DNA from: Paraburkholderia tropica
GTDB lineage: Bacteria > Pseudomonadota > Gammaproteobacteria > Burkholderiales > Burkholderiaceae
Length of the DNA stretch: 64,000 nt
Direction: 5' to 3'
Assembly (NCBI RefSeq): GCF_914484835.1
Contig: NZ_CAJZAR010000058.1
Location: 1 to 64,000, forward strand
In this document: one piece after another, positions 7,487-16,170 of the stretch
Position numbering within the stretch: position 1 is the first letter of the stretch
How the letters are laid out: each line of letters begins with the position of its first letter
Made by a program: the position numbers and the translations under genes
The notes under the pieces: model-generated
Databases searched by the model: none
What the model was told of the DNA's origin: nothing
The model's input: only the letters and a program-made list of their open reading frames with translations

Positions 7487-9902
7487 CGTGCGCCGCGCCA
7501 CCGGAGGCAGTGTCAGCAGCTTCGTCGTCCGACTGCTGGTGTCGACGGTCGCGTTCACCGCCGCGCTGCTGCTCGTGCTGCTCGCCGCCGCGAGCGCCAA
7601 TACCGAATTCTTCGACCGCTACTACGGCTGGCTCTACGCGGCCAATATCGGCGTCGCGATCGTCTTCATGTCGGTGGTCACGGCGCTCGTCATCGTGATC
7701 GTCGTGCGCTTGCGGCGCGGCAAGTTCGGCACGCGATTACTCGCCAAGCTCGCGTTCTTCTTCGCGCTCGTGGGCGTGGTGCCGGGCGGCATCATCTACA
7801 TCGTCTCGTATCAGTTCGTGTCGCGCTCGATCGAATCGTGGTTCGACGTGAACGTGGAAACCGCGCTCACGGCGGGCCTCAATCTCGGGCGCGGCATGCT
7901 CGACGCTTCGCTGTCCGACCTGCAGACCAAGGCGCGTCTGATGGCCGAGCAGATCGCGAGCGGCGACGCCGCGGGCACGACGCTCACGCTGCTGCGCGCG
8001 CGCGACCAGTTCGGCGTGCAGGACGCGACCATCGTCGAGCCGGTGCGCAGCATGTCGGGCGCGGCGCCGGACATGCACGTGGTTGCGCAGGCGTCGAGCA
8101 ACTTCTCCTCGCTCATGCCCGCCGATCTGCCCACCACGCTGATGATCGATCAGGCGCGCGGGCGCGGCTACGCGGCGATCGAAGGCGAAGTCGACGGCGA
8201 TCCGCATCTGCATGGACCGAAGGGCGCGTTGCGGCTGCGCGTGGTCACGCGCATCCCCGATGGCAACACCACCGATCTGCAGCCCGCCGAACGCTTCCTG
8301 CAGCTCGAACAGCCGGTGCCCGCCGCGCTCGCGCGCAACGCCGACGCCGTGCAGCGCGCCTATCGCGAGTACCAGGAAAAGGCGCTCGGCCGCACGGGCC
8401 TGCGCAAGATGTACATCGGCACGCTCACGCTCGCGCTGTTCCTCGCGACCTTCGTCGCGATGATGCTCGCGCTCGCGCTCGGCAACCAGCTCGCGCGGCC
8501 GCTGTTCCTGCTCGCGCAGGGCACGAAGGAAGTGGCCGAGGGCGACTACACGCCGAAGCGCGAAATCAAGTCGCGCGACGAACTGGGCTTCCTCACGCAG
8601 TCGTTCAATGCGATGACGCGTCAGCTTTCCGAGGCGCGCCAGGCCGTGGAGAAGAACCGCGTCGCGCTCGAACATTCGAAGGCGTATCTCGAAAGCATCC
8701 TCGCGAATCTCACGGCAGGCGTGTTCGTGTTCGACCGTCAGTTCCGCCTGACCACGGCGAACCCCGGCGCGGAACGCATCTTCCGTCATCCGTTCCAGAC
8801 GCAGGTGGGCTTGCCGATCGATCATGTGGCCGCGCTCGGCGACTTCGCGGCGATGGTGCGCAAGGCCTTCGCCGATCAGGAAGCGTCGCGCATGGGCGGC
8901 GACAACGGCGGCGTCGATCGCGGCCACTGGCAGCAGCAGTTCTCGGTGCCCGTGCCGGGCGAGACCGATCCGCTCACGCTGCTCGTGCGCGGCGCGCGGC
9001 TCGTCTCCGACACGGGCCGCGACGCGGGCGACATGCAGACCTCGGGCTACGTCGTGGTGTTCGACGATATCTCCGACGTGATCTCCGCGCAGCGCTCGGT
9101 CGCATGGGGCGAAGTCGCGCGGCGTCTCGCGCACGAGATCAAGAATCCGCTCACGCCGATTCAGCTGTCGGCCGAGCGCCTGCAAATGAAGCTCTCGGAC
9201 AAGCTCGCGCCCTCGGACGCCGAAGTGCTCAAGCGCGGCGCGACCACCATCGTCAATCAGGTCGCGGCCATGAAGCAGATGGTCGACAACTTCCGCGACT
9301 ATGCGCGCACGCCGCCGGCGGTGCTCGCGAGCCTGCAGTTGAACGAACTCGTGAGCGAAGTGCTCACGCTTTACGGCGCGGAAGAAGGCAAGAGCGCGAT
9401 CAAGGTCGAGCTCTCTTCGTTGCCCGTGATACGCGGCGACGCGACACAATTGCGCCAGGTCATCCACAACCTCCTGCAGAATGCGCAGGACGCCGTGGCC
9501 GATGTGGCGCCGCCGCGCGTGACGCTCGAAACGCGGGCCGTAGAATACGGCGATGCGGATGCAGAGGGCCACACGCGCGTCGCGGTGCGGCTCACGGTCT
9601 CGGACAATGGTCCGGGTTTTCCGGCACGCATCCTCACGCGTGCCTTTGAACCCTACGTGACGACCAAGGCCAAAGGAACAGGACTCGGGCTTGCGATGGT
9701 CAAGAAGATCGTCGACGAGCACGGCGCGCGCATCGACATTCGCAATCGCATGAAAGCGGGCGATGTGATAGAAGGCGCGCAGATATCGATTCTCTTTCTC
9801 CAGCTCGCCGATGACGTCGACCCGGACGCCAACGGAAACGCACGTTCAAGCGTTACAGCTGAGCAGGGATCAAAAGCAACAGTGCAGACAAGGGCAGCGT
9901 AA
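7476..9902 (+). CDS. ntrY: NtrY-type membrane sensor histidine kinase
   Basis: An 808-residue sensor: three N-terminal membrane helices within about residues 15-110, a periplasmic segment, another helix near 315-335, a HAMP linker, a PAS domain (about 400-470), a HisKA box RRLAHEIKNPLTP with phospho-acceptor His553, and an ATPase domain with the N box (HNLLQNAQDAV) and G boxes (DNGPGF, GTGLGLAMVKKI). NtrY proteins sense nitrogen- or redox-related cues. It starts at GTG 7476, overlapping the upstream gene, and its regulator begins immediately after its stop. The signal is not evident. Confidence 0.9.
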   Translation: MLNNVRRATGGSVSSFVVRLLVSTVAFTAALLLVLLAAASANTEFFDRYYGWLYAANIGVAIVFMSVVTALVIVIVVRLRRGKFGTRLLAKLAFFFALVGVVPGGIIYIVSYQFVSRSIESWFDVNVETALTAGLNLGRGMLDASLSDLQTKARLMAEQIASGDAAGTTLTLLRARDQFGVQDATIVEPVRSMSGAAPDMHVVAQASSNFSSLMPADLPTTLMIDQARGRGYAAIEGEVDGDPHLHGPKGALRLRVVTRIPDGNTTDLQPAERFLQLEQPVPAALARNADAVQRAYREYQEKALGRTGLRKMYIGTLTLALFLATFVAMMLALALGNQLARPLFLLAQGTKEVAEGDYTPKREIKSRDELGFLTQSFNAMTRQLSEARQAVEKNRVALEHSKAYLESILANLTAGVFVFDRQFRLTTANPGAERIFRHPFQTQVGLPIDHVAALGDFAAMVRKAFADQEASRMGGDNGGVDRGHWQQQFSVPVPGETDPLTLLVRGARLVSDTGRDAGDMQTSGYVVVFDDISDVISAQRSVAWGEVARRLAHEIKNPLTPIQLSAERLQMKLSDKLAPSDAEVLKRGATTIVNQVAAMKQMVDNFRDYARTPPAVLASLQLNELVSEVLTLYGAEEGKSAIKVELSSLPVIRGDATQLRQVIHNLLQNAQDAVADVAPPRVTLETRAVEYGDADAEGHTRVAVRLTVSDNGPGFPARILTRAFEPYVTTKAKGTGLGLAMVKKIVDEHGARIDIRNRMKAGDVIEGAQISILFLQLADDVDPDANGNARSSVTAEQGSKATVQTRAA

Positions 9903-10592
9903 ATGGCAACCATCCTGGTGGTAGACGATGAAATGGGCATCCGGGAATTGCTCTCGGAGATCCTCAGCGACGAGGGACACGTCGTGGAGCTCGCGGAGGA
10001 CGCGCAACAGGCGCGGGAATTCCGTCAGCGTCAGGTGCCTGACCTGGTGCTGCTCGATATCTGGATGCCCGACACCGACGGCGTCACGCTGCTCAAGGAG
10101 TGGGCCGCGCAAGGCCAGCTCTCGATGCCGGTCATCATGATGTCGGGACACGCGACCATCGACACGGCGGTCGAGGCGACCAAGATCGGCGCGCTCAACT
10201 TCCTCGAAAAGCCGATCGCGCTGCAGAAGCTGCTGAAGGCAGTCGAGCAGGGTCTCGCGCGCGGCACCGCCGCGCCGGTGCCTGCCGGAGGCGCGCCTGG
10301 CGCGAAGCCGGTGGCGGGCGGCCCGGCCGTGGTGGCCTCGGCGGCGGCGCTGCCGGTGCTGGGCGCGGACGGCGTGGCGGGCGTCAGCATGGCGCAGACG
10401 GCTTCGATCTCGTTCGACATTCCGTTGCGCGACGCGCGCGACGCGTTCGAGCGCGCGTACTTCGAATATCACCTCGCGCGCGAGAACGGCAGCATGACGC
10501 GCGTGGCCGAGAAAACCGGTCTGGAGCGCACGCACCTGTATCGCAAGCTCAAGCAGCTGGGCGTCGACCTCGGCAAGAGCAAGGGCGAATAA
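9903..10592 (+). CDS. short NtrX-like response regulator (receiver plus Fis-type helix-turn-helix, no AAA+ domain)
   Basis: A 229-residue regulator. Residues 1-120 form a receiver with acidic pocket VDDE, phospho-acceptor Asp52 (LLDIWMP), Thr/Ser and Lys of the PIA-type switch. Residues about 190-229 form a Fis-like DNA-binding helix-turn-helix (SMTRVAEKTGLERTHLYRKLKQLG). The ~240-residue sigma-54-activating AAA+ domain of classical NtrX (about 450 residues) is absent, replaced by an Ala/Gly/Pro linker. It therefore probably acts as a simple DNA-binding regulator. It follows ntrY with no gap; the ATG is at 9903. Confidence 0.88.
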   Translation: MATILVVDDEMGIRELLSEILSDEGHVVELAEDAQQAREFRQRQVPDLVLLDIWMPDTDGVTLLKEWAAQGQLSMPVIMMSGHATIDTAVEATKIGALNFLEKPIALQKLLKAVEQGLARGTAAPVPAGGAPGAKPVAGGPAVVASAAALPVLGADGVAGVSMAQTASISFDIPLRDARDAFERAYFEYHLARENGSMTRVAEKTGLERTHLYRKLKQLGVDLGKSKGE

Positions 10593-10653
10593 CGCGACGG
10601 GCCCGGCTGCTGGCTTCGTGCCCGCCCTTTTTCAGAATCTTTTGAGAAAGGGC

Positions 10654-10682
10654 TTGCGCAAGGCTGGAAAGCTCTCTATAAT
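10654..10682 (+). promoter_or_regulatory. tRNA-Phe promoter
   Basis: TTGCGC (10654-10659) and a perfect TATAAT (10677-10682) are 17 bp apart and end 14 bp before the mature 5' end of the tRNA. The short GC-rich discriminator-like segment after the -10 box is typical of stable RNA promoters. Confidence 0.8.
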
Positions 10683-10696
10683 TTCCCTTCTTCGTT

Positions 10697-10772
10697 GGCC
10701 CGGTAGCTCAGTTGGTAGAGCAGCGGATTGAAAATCCGCGTGTCGTTGGTTCGATTCCGACCCAGGCCACCA
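10697..10772 (+). tRNA. tRNA-Phe (GAA)
   Basis: A 76-nt cloverleaf with the 3' CCA encoded. D stem GCTC/GAGC, anticodon stem GCGGA/TCCGC around loop TTGAAAA (anticodon GAA), T stem GTTGG/CCGAC with the TTCGATT loop. The seven-pair acceptor GGCCCGG/CCAGGCC has one C-A mismatch at the fifth pair. Own promoter and terminator flank it. Confidence 0.96.
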
Positions 10773-10780
10773 GAATGCAG

Positions 10781-10816
10781 AGCCCCAGGAGATCGTACGA
10801 TTCCTGGGGCTTTTTC
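10781..10816 (+). terminator. intrinsic terminator of the tRNA-Phe gene
   Basis: AGCCCCAGGA and TCCTGGGGCT form a 10-bp stem around a 9-11-nt loop, directly followed by T5. Confidence 0.88.
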
Positions 10817-11076
10817 ATTGGAGGGCGCGAATCGCCCGGCGTGATTGTGGTCTGTGCGGTTGCACGATGCACACAGAGACGCGCAGAGACGCACGATCTG
10901 CGCCTCTGGCCGACGCCAGCGTGCGCAATCAGGGCTAATGAGCGGTATAAAGTGGCGCCGATACCCCTCGGGAGGGCGCGCCCTATACTGCATGGGCCGG
11001 CGCCGGATCGAGCCGGTCCGCCCGGCGGGTTTCGACAGCTTGCGACCGCGCGGAACCTCACACACGGAGTTTCACG
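10817..11076. other. intergenic region ahead of queC
   Basis: No gene is credible. A TATACT at 10984-10989 may be the queC -10 box, without a convincing -35. I looked for a preQ1 riboswitch (an A-rich tail after a short C-rich hairpin) and do not see one. Confidence 0.4.
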
Positions 11077-11811
11077 GTGACTCGAACAGAAACCAGGAAC
11101 GGCGCGCTCGTGCTGTTTTCCGGCGGCCAGGACTCGGCAACGTGCCTCGCCTGGGCGCTCGACCGCTACGATACCGTCGAGACGCTCGGCTTCGATTACG
11201 GCCAGCGCCATCGCGTCGAACTGGAATGCCGTGAGGGCTTTCGCGCCGCGGTCGCGAGCACGTTCCCCGAGTGGGGCCAGCGCCTCGGCGACGATCACAC
11301 GATCGACCTCTCCGTGCTCGGCTCGATCAGCGACACCGCCATGACGCGCGAAATCGAGATCGAAACGGCCGCGAACGGCCTGCCGAACACCTTCGTGCCG
11401 GGCCGCAACCTGATGTTCATGCAGATCGCCGCCGCGATCGCGTATCGACGCGGGCTCAAGGTGCTCGTCGGCGGCATGTGCGAGACGGATTTTTCGGGCT
11501 ATCCCGACTGCCGCGACGACACCATGAAGGCGCTGCAGGTCGCGCTCAATCTGGGCATGGACAGCCGCTTCGTGCTGGAAACGCCGCTCATGTGGCTCGA
11601 TAAGGCCGACACGTGGCGTCTGGCCGAAACGCTCGGCGGCGAAGCGCTCGTCGAGCTGGTGCGCGTGGAAACGCATACCTGCTACGTCGGCGAGCGCGCC
11701 GAGCTGCACGCATGGGGCTTCGGCTGCGGCGAATGCCCGGCATGCAAGCTGCGCAAGCGCGGCTACGAGGCTTATCTCGCGGGCGAGAACGTAACGGAAG
11801 CGCCGGTCTGA
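11077..11811 (+). CDS. queC: 7-cyano-7-deazaguanine synthase QueC
   Basis: Converts 7-carboxy-7-deazaguanine to preQ0 using ATP and ammonia, the third dedicated step of queuosine biosynthesis. The 244-residue product has the PP-loop LVLFSGGQDSATCLAWAL near its N-terminus and the C-terminal zinc site with the cysteines of CGECPACKLRKRGY. Starts at GTG 11077 with a GGAG site about 8 bp upstream; the ATG-less start is supported because the PP-loop begins right after it. queE and queD follow on the same strand, making a queCED cluster. Confidence 0.96.
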   Translation: MTRTETRNGALVLFSGGQDSATCLAWALDRYDTVETLGFDYGQRHRVELECREGFRAAVASTFPEWGQRLGDDHTIDLSVLGSISDTAMTREIEIETAANGLPNTFVPGRNLMFMQIAAAIAYRRGLKVLVGGMCETDFSGYPDCRDDTMKALQVALNLGMDSRFVLETPLMWLDKADTWRLAETLGGEALVELVRVETHTCYVGERAELHAWGFGCGECPACKLRKRGYEAYLAGENVTEAPV

Positions 11812-11996
11812 TCCGACGACGGGCGCGCGCCGCGCAGGCAGTGCTCTAACAGACTGCGCGGCATTTGGAACGCGGCAAGAGCGAAGCGGCGCACGGGCGG
11901 CGCGCCTCGCGACGCGACGAGCGAGCTGAAAAGCTCGATGAGCGCCCGCCATCATGACGGCTCCCCACGAGCCCCGAGTCGATATCAGGCAGCAGC

Positions 11997-12629
11997 ATGA
12001 CTTACGCGGTAAAGGAAATTTTCTACACGTTGCAGGGCGAAGGCGCGAACGCCGGGCGTCCGGCCGTGTTCTGCCGGTTCGCCGGCTGCAATCTGTGGTC
12101 GGGCCGCGAGGAAGATCGCGAGTCGGCGCAATGCCGTTTCTGCGACACGGATTTCGTCGGCACCGACGGTGAGAACGGCGGCAAATTCCGCACGCCCGAG
12201 GAACTGGTCGCGAAGATCGCGTCGCTGTGGCCCGAAGGCGAGAACAACCGCTTCGTGGTCTGCACGGGCGGCGAGCCCATGTTGCAGATCGACCAACCTT
12301 TCGTCGATGCGCTGCACGCGGCGGGCTTCGAGATCGCCATCGAAACCAACGGCTCGCTGCCGGTGCTCGACACCATCGACTGGATCTGCGTGAGCCCGAA
12401 GGCCGACGCGCCGCTCGTGGTCACCAAAGGCAACGAGCTCAAGGTCGTGGTGCCGCAGGACAACCAGCGTCTGGCCGACTACGCGAAGCTCGATTTCGAG
12501 TATTTTCTCGTGCAGCCGATGGATGGTCCGTCGCGCGACCTGAACACGAAGCTCGCCATCGACTGGTGCAAGCGTCATCCGCAATGGCGCCTCTCGATGC
12601 AGACGCACAAGTACCTGAACATTCCCTGA
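11997..12629 (+). CDS. queE: 7-carboxy-7-deazaguanine synthase QueE (radical SAM)
   Basis: Radical-SAM enzyme that contracts 6-carboxy-tetrahydropterin to 7-carboxy-7-deazaguanine. The 210-residue product has Cys31, Cys46 and Cys49, a CX14CX2C cluster motif in place of the classical CX3CX2C; this expanded loop is known from Burkholderia QueE. The SAM-binding GGE is present (TGGEPMLQ). ATG at 11997 starts MTYAVKEIFYTLQGEG, the conserved N-terminus. 185 bp separate it from queC and 18 bp from queD. Confidence 0.95.
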   Translation: MTYAVKEIFYTLQGEGANAGRPAVFCRFAGCNLWSGREEDRESAQCRFCDTDFVGTDGENGGKFRTPEELVAKIASLWPEGENNRFVVCTGGEPMLQIDQPFVDALHAAGFEIAIETNGSLPVLDTIDWICVSPKADAPLVVTKGNELKVVVPQDNQRLADYAKLDFEYFLVQPMDGPSRDLNTKLAIDWCKRHPQWRLSMQTHKYLNIP

Positions 12630-12647
12630 ATTTGCCCCGGAAGCGCC

Positions 12648-13094
12648 GTGCTGACGATCACCCGAAAACTCGAATTCGACGCGGGTCACCGCATCCCCGA
12701 CCACCGCAGCCAGTGCCGTAATCTGCACGGCCATCGCTACGTGCTCGAAATCACGCTGCAGGGCGACACCGTCGAGACGGAAGGCGCGCCCGACCGCGGC
12801 ATGGTGATGGATTTCGCCGACGTGAAGTCGCTCGCGAACCAGCATCTCGTCGATCTGTGGGACCACGCGTTCCTCGTCTTCGAAGGCGACACGCAGGTGC
12901 GCGGTTTTCTCGAAACGCTGCCGGGCCATAAGACCGTCGTGATCGACCGCATTCCGACCGTGGAAAATCTCGCGGCCATCGCGTTCGAGATCCTCGCCAA
13001 CGTGTACGACGCGCATTACGGCGTGAACCTGCAGCTGCACAAGGTGCGCCTGTACGAAACGCCCAACTGCTGGGCCGAAGTCGTCCGCGACTGA
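12648..13094 (+). CDS. queD: 6-carboxy-5,6,7,8-tetrahydropterin synthase QueD
   Basis: PTPS-family enzyme making the QueE substrate from dihydroneopterin triphosphate. The 148-residue product shows catalytic Cys in RSQCRNLHGHRY, the zinc ligands His of DAGHRI and LHGH, and the family's YETPNCWAEV tail. It starts at GTG 12648 just after queE; no ATG fits the conserved MLTITRKLEFDAGH start. Last gene of queCED. Confidence 0.94.
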   Translation: MLTITRKLEFDAGHRIPDHRSQCRNLHGHRYVLEITLQGDTVETEGAPDRGMVMDFADVKSLANQHLVDLWDHAFLVFEGDTQVRGFLETLPGHKTVVIDRIPTVENLAAIAFEILANVYDAHYGVNLQLHKVRLYETPNCWAEVVRD

Positions 13095-13312
13095 TTTTCC
13101 GCTGATCTCCGCCGGCGCCCGCGCGCGCCGCGCAAGACGGGTTTTCCGTCCGTCCCCGCCTACTTTTGTCGCGGTATGATCGCTCCGGCAAGGCCTGCGC
13201 AGCTCGCGCGGCCCGACAACACAACGGAGCGAGACTTGCCGGCTGCCGCGCCGCCGGGCCACGAGGCCCGCGCGTGACGCGCGCATCGCGCACGCTCGCC
13301 GGGAGCACGGCG

Positions 13313-14095
13313 ATGAGTACCTTCACCAATCCCCTCAAGGAACGCCTCAAGGACGCCGAGCCGCTGTACGGGCTATGGCTGTCGATGGGCAGCGAAACGG
13401 CCGCCGAAGCGCTCGCGCACGCCGGCTTCGACTGGCTGCTGATCGACATGGAGCACACGCCCAACGACAGCGGCGACACCATCGCGCAACTGCGCGCGAT
13501 CGCGGCGGCGCATCTGCCGACCGAGCCCGTGGTGCGCGTGGCGGCCAACGAGCCGTGGCTCGTCAAGCACGTGCTCGACGCGGGCGCGCGCACGGTGATG
13601 TTCCCGAATATCGCCTCGGCGGCCGAAGCGGCGCGCGCGGTGAGCACGACGCGTTATCCCGACGCGCAGTCGCCGGACGGTCAGCGCGGTGTCGCGGGCG
13701 TGGTGCGCGCGGCGGCCTACGGCATGCGGCGCGACTATCTGCACGGCGCGAATGCGCAGATCGCCACGCTCGTGCAGATTGAATCGGCGGCGGCGCTGGC
13801 TGAGGTCGAGCAGATCGCGGCGGTGCCGGGCGTCGATTGCCTGTTCGTCGGGCCCGCCGATCTCGCCGCGAGCCTCGGTCATCTCGGCGACTCGAAGCAC
13901 CCGGACGTGGTGGCCGCGATGACGCGCATCGTCGCCGCGGCGCGTGCTGCGGGCGTGGCGGCGGGCATCTTCGCGATGGACGCGGCGCAGGCGAAGCAGT
14001 ATCGCGAGATGGGTTTTTCGTTTATCGCGCTGGCCGCCGACGTGATCTGGCTCGTGCGCGCCACGCGCCAGGCCTTGCAGGAGGCGCGCTCATGA
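13313..14095 (+). CDS. HpcH/HpaI-family class II aldolase
   Basis: A 260-residue TIM-barrel aldolase of the HpaI/GarL type: GLWLSMGS near the start, DWLLIDMEHTPND (catalytic His and metal-site region), VQIES with the metal-binding Glu, and FVGPADLAASLG with the second metal ligand Asp. Members cleave 2-keto-3-deoxy sugar acids or 4-hydroxy-2-ketoheptanedioate to pyruvate plus an aldehyde; the exact substrate is unclear, and no degradation genes flank it. Start at ATG 13313 with GGGAGC upstream. Its stop overlaps the Sel1 gene start as ATGA. Confidence 0.9.
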   Translation: MSTFTNPLKERLKDAEPLYGLWLSMGSETAAEALAHAGFDWLLIDMEHTPNDSGDTIAQLRAIAAAHLPTEPVVRVAANEPWLVKHVLDAGARTVMFPNIASAAEAARAVSTTRYPDAQSPDGQRGVAGVVRAAAYGMRRDYLHGANAQIATLVQIESAAALAEVEQIAAVPGVDCLFVGPADLAASLGHLGDSKHPDVVAAMTRIVAAARAAGVAAGIFAMDAAQAKQYREMGFSFIALAADVIWLVRATRQALQEARS

Positions 14096-14901
14096 GGCGT
14101 CCGAAGGGATGGGAGTGTGCGGCGCGGATCGCGTTGGCGACGTCGGTGATGCTGGCGGCATCTTGCTTCGGCGGTGCGGCGTTCGCGGCCGATAACGGTG
14201 CGAAGGTGGAAGCGAAGCCGGACGCGAAGCAGGACGTGAAGCCCGCCACAAAATCCGCAGCAAAGCCCGCGATTTCAACCGCCGCAGCGGGCGCCGAAGA
14301 CGATCCGCAGACGGCCAGCGCCGTCGCCGACTACAACGCGGGCAATCTCGCGGCCGCGCGCAAGGAGTTCCAGGCCGCGGCGGCGCGCGGCAACCGGCTC
14401 GCCGAATTCAACTACGCGATGATGCTCGTGAACGGCGAGGGCGGTCCCGCCGATGTGAGCGAAGGCCGCAAGTGGCTGCGCAAGGCCGCCGACGCGAACA
14501 TGTCCCACGCGCAGTACGTGTACGGAAAAATGTACGACGACGGCGACTTCGTCGAGCGCAATCCGGTGGAGGCGCATCAGTGGTTCCTGAAGGCCGCGAA
14601 GCAGGGCCACGTGCAGGCTGAACTCGCGCTCGCGAACCAGTTCCTCGACGGACGCGGCACCACGCGCGACAACAAGCAGGCGTTCTACTGGTACAAGAAG
14701 GCGGCCGAGGGCGGCGACATGACCGCGCAATACGTGACCGGCTCGTTCTACGAACGCGGCGGCGACGGCGTGCCGAAGAACCTCAACGTCGCGCGCGCCT
14801 ACTACGCGGCGGCGGCGGCGCAGGGCGATCCGGTGGCGCGCCTCAAGTTTCAGCAGTTGAGCGAGCAATTGATGAAGTCCGCGCCCGCGCAGCCGCAGTG
14901 A
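14092..14901 (+). CDS. exported Sel1-repeat protein
   Basis: A 269-residue protein with a signal peptide (h-region ALATSVMLAASCFGGAAFA, cleavage near residue 33), a Lys/Ala-rich linker (about 35-65) and four Sel1/TPR-like repeats from about residue 80, ending with the recurrent WLRKAAD, WFLKAAK, WYKKAAE and YYAAAAA signatures. Sel1 repeats mediate protein interaction; no enzymatic motif is present. Translation is likely coupled to the aldolase through the ATGA overlap. Function unknown. Confidence 0.85.
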   Translation: MRRPKGWECAARIALATSVMLAASCFGGAAFAADNGAKVEAKPDAKQDVKPATKSAAKPAISTAAAGAEDDPQTASAVADYNAGNLAAARKEFQAAAARGNRLAEFNYAMMLVNGEGGPADVSEGRKWLRKAADANMSHAQYVYGKMYDDGDFVERNPVEAHQWFLKAAKQGHVQAELALANQFLDGRGTTRDNKQAFYWYKKAAEGGDMTAQYVTGSFYERGGDGVPKNLNVARAYYAAAAAQGDPVARLKFQQLSEQLMKSAPAQPQ

Positions 14902-14941
14902 AGTCGTCGTGAATCCACGCTAGATCGCGTCCAGAAATGAC

Positions 14942-14976
14942 AAACGCGCCGGTGAGAACCGGCGCGTTTTGTTTTT
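14942..14976. terminator. intrinsic terminator between the Sel1 gene and rodA
   Basis: AAACGCGCCGGT and ACCGGCGCGTTT form a 12-bp stem with a GAGA tetraloop, followed by a T-rich run on the plus strand. It separates the convergent Sel1 and rodA units. Confidence 0.85.
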
Positions 14977-14994
14977 GCGTTTTGTGCGGCGCGA

Positions 14995-16161
14995 TCAGCT
15001 TTGCATCAGCCGCTTCTGCCGCCCGACGCTCATGATCAGCCCGATCGCGATGCCGAGCGTCGTCAGCGCGGTGCCGCCGTAGCTCATGAACGGCAGCGGC
15101 ACGCCCACCACGGGCAGGATGCCGCTCACCATGCCGATGTTGACGAACGCGTAGGTGAAGAACGCCATCGTCAGCGAACCGGCCAGCAATCGCCCGAACA
15201 GCGTCGCGCCGTTGGCCGCGATATAGAGCCCGCGCGCGATCAGACACATGTAGAGCGTGAGCAGCACGATGCCGCCCGCCATGCCGAATTCTTCCGAGAA
15301 CACCGCGAAAATGAAGTCGGTGTGCTTCTCGGGGATGAACTCCAGGTGCGACTGCGTGCCCTTGAGCCAGCCCTTGCCGAGCGGCCCGCCCGAGCCGATC
15401 GCGATCACGGCCTGAATCGTGTGGAAACCCTTGCCGAGCGGGTCGGAGGTCGGGTCGAGCAGCGTGCAGATGCGGTGCTTCTGGTAGTCGTGCATCAGCG
15501 GCCAGTTGACCTGAGGCTGGCAGATCTTGTCCTGGAACGCCGCGATCGAGGCCACCGCGATCACGCCCGCGATCAGCACCGGCACGATCAGCTTGAACGA
15601 GAGCCCCGCGAAATAAATCACGAACACGCCCGAGGCGAACACCAGCACGGCGGTGCCGAGGTCGGGCTGCTTGGCGATCAGGGCGACCGGCACGAGCAGG
15701 ATCGCGAAACCCACCACGAAGTCGTACCAGCGCGTGACGCCCTCGCGGCGCTGGTAGTACCACGCGAGCATCAGCGGCGTGGCGATCTTGAGAATTTCCG
15801 ACGGCTGGATGACCACGCCCACGTTGATCCAGCGTTTCGCGCCCTTGCGGGTGAGCCCGAATAGCGCGACCGCGATCAGTAACGCGATGCCGAAGGTGTA
15901 GATCGGCACCGCGAAACGCATCAGCGTATTGGGCGGCACGTTGGCGAGCACCCACATCAGCACGAAGGTGAGCATGATGTTGCGCAGCTGGTCTTCGACG
16001 CGGCCCGGCACATCGAGACTCGCGCTGTACAGCGTGACGATGCCCACGCACAGCAGCAGAAACACCGTGAGCGCGAGCGGGCGATCGAAGCCCAGGAACA
16101 TCTTGCGCAGCGTGTCGAGCACGGCGCGCTTGTCGATCTTGTCGAACTGGAGGAGAGGCAT
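14995..16161 (-). CDS. rodA: rod-shape SEDS peptidoglycan polymerase RodA
   Basis: Polytopic (about ten helices) glycosyltransferase that polymerises lipid II for cell elongation. The 388-residue product has SEDS hallmarks: GAKRWI, PSEILKI, KQPDLGTA with the catalytic Asp, GKGWLKGTQSHLEFIPEKHTDFIF and VGVPLPFMSYGGTA. An AAGGA site precedes the ATG. It lies 9 bp after mrdA, its partner transpeptidase, as last gene of the mreBCD-mrdA-rodA cluster. Confidence 0.97.
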   Translation of the reverse strand: MPLLQFDKIDKRAVLDTLRKMFLGFDRPLALTVFLLLCVGIVTLYSASLDVPGRVEDQLRNIMLTFVLMWVLANVPPNTLMRFAVPIYTFGIALLIAVALFGLTRKGAKRWINVGVVIQPSEILKIATPLMLAWYYQRREGVTRWYDFVVGFAILLVPVALIAKQPDLGTAVLVFASGVFVIYFAGLSFKLIVPVLIAGVIAVASIAAFQDKICQPQVNWPLMHDYQKHRICTLLDPTSDPLGKGFHTIQAVIAIGSGGPLGKGWLKGTQSHLEFIPEKHTDFIFAVFSEEFGMAGGIVLLTLYMCLIARGLYIAANGATLFGRLLAGSLTMAFFTYAFVNIGMVSGILPVVGVPLPFMSYGGTALTTLGIAIGLIMSVGRQKRLMQS

Positions 16162-16170
16162 GGTGTGTCC

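Noticed and set aside
10597..10637. Terminator after the NtrX-like gene
   Set aside because: CGGGC/GCCCG pairing with a long loop precedes CCCTTTTT, but the stem is too short to list with confidence.
10817..11076. preQ1 riboswitch upstream of queC
   Set aside because: No hairpin with C-rich loop and A-rich tail of the known classes is visible.
10712..11080. Open frame reading through the tRNA-Phe (beginning MVEQRIENPRV) and its reverse-strand counterpart
   Set aside because: Both are translations of the tRNA sequence, a familiar annotation artefact.
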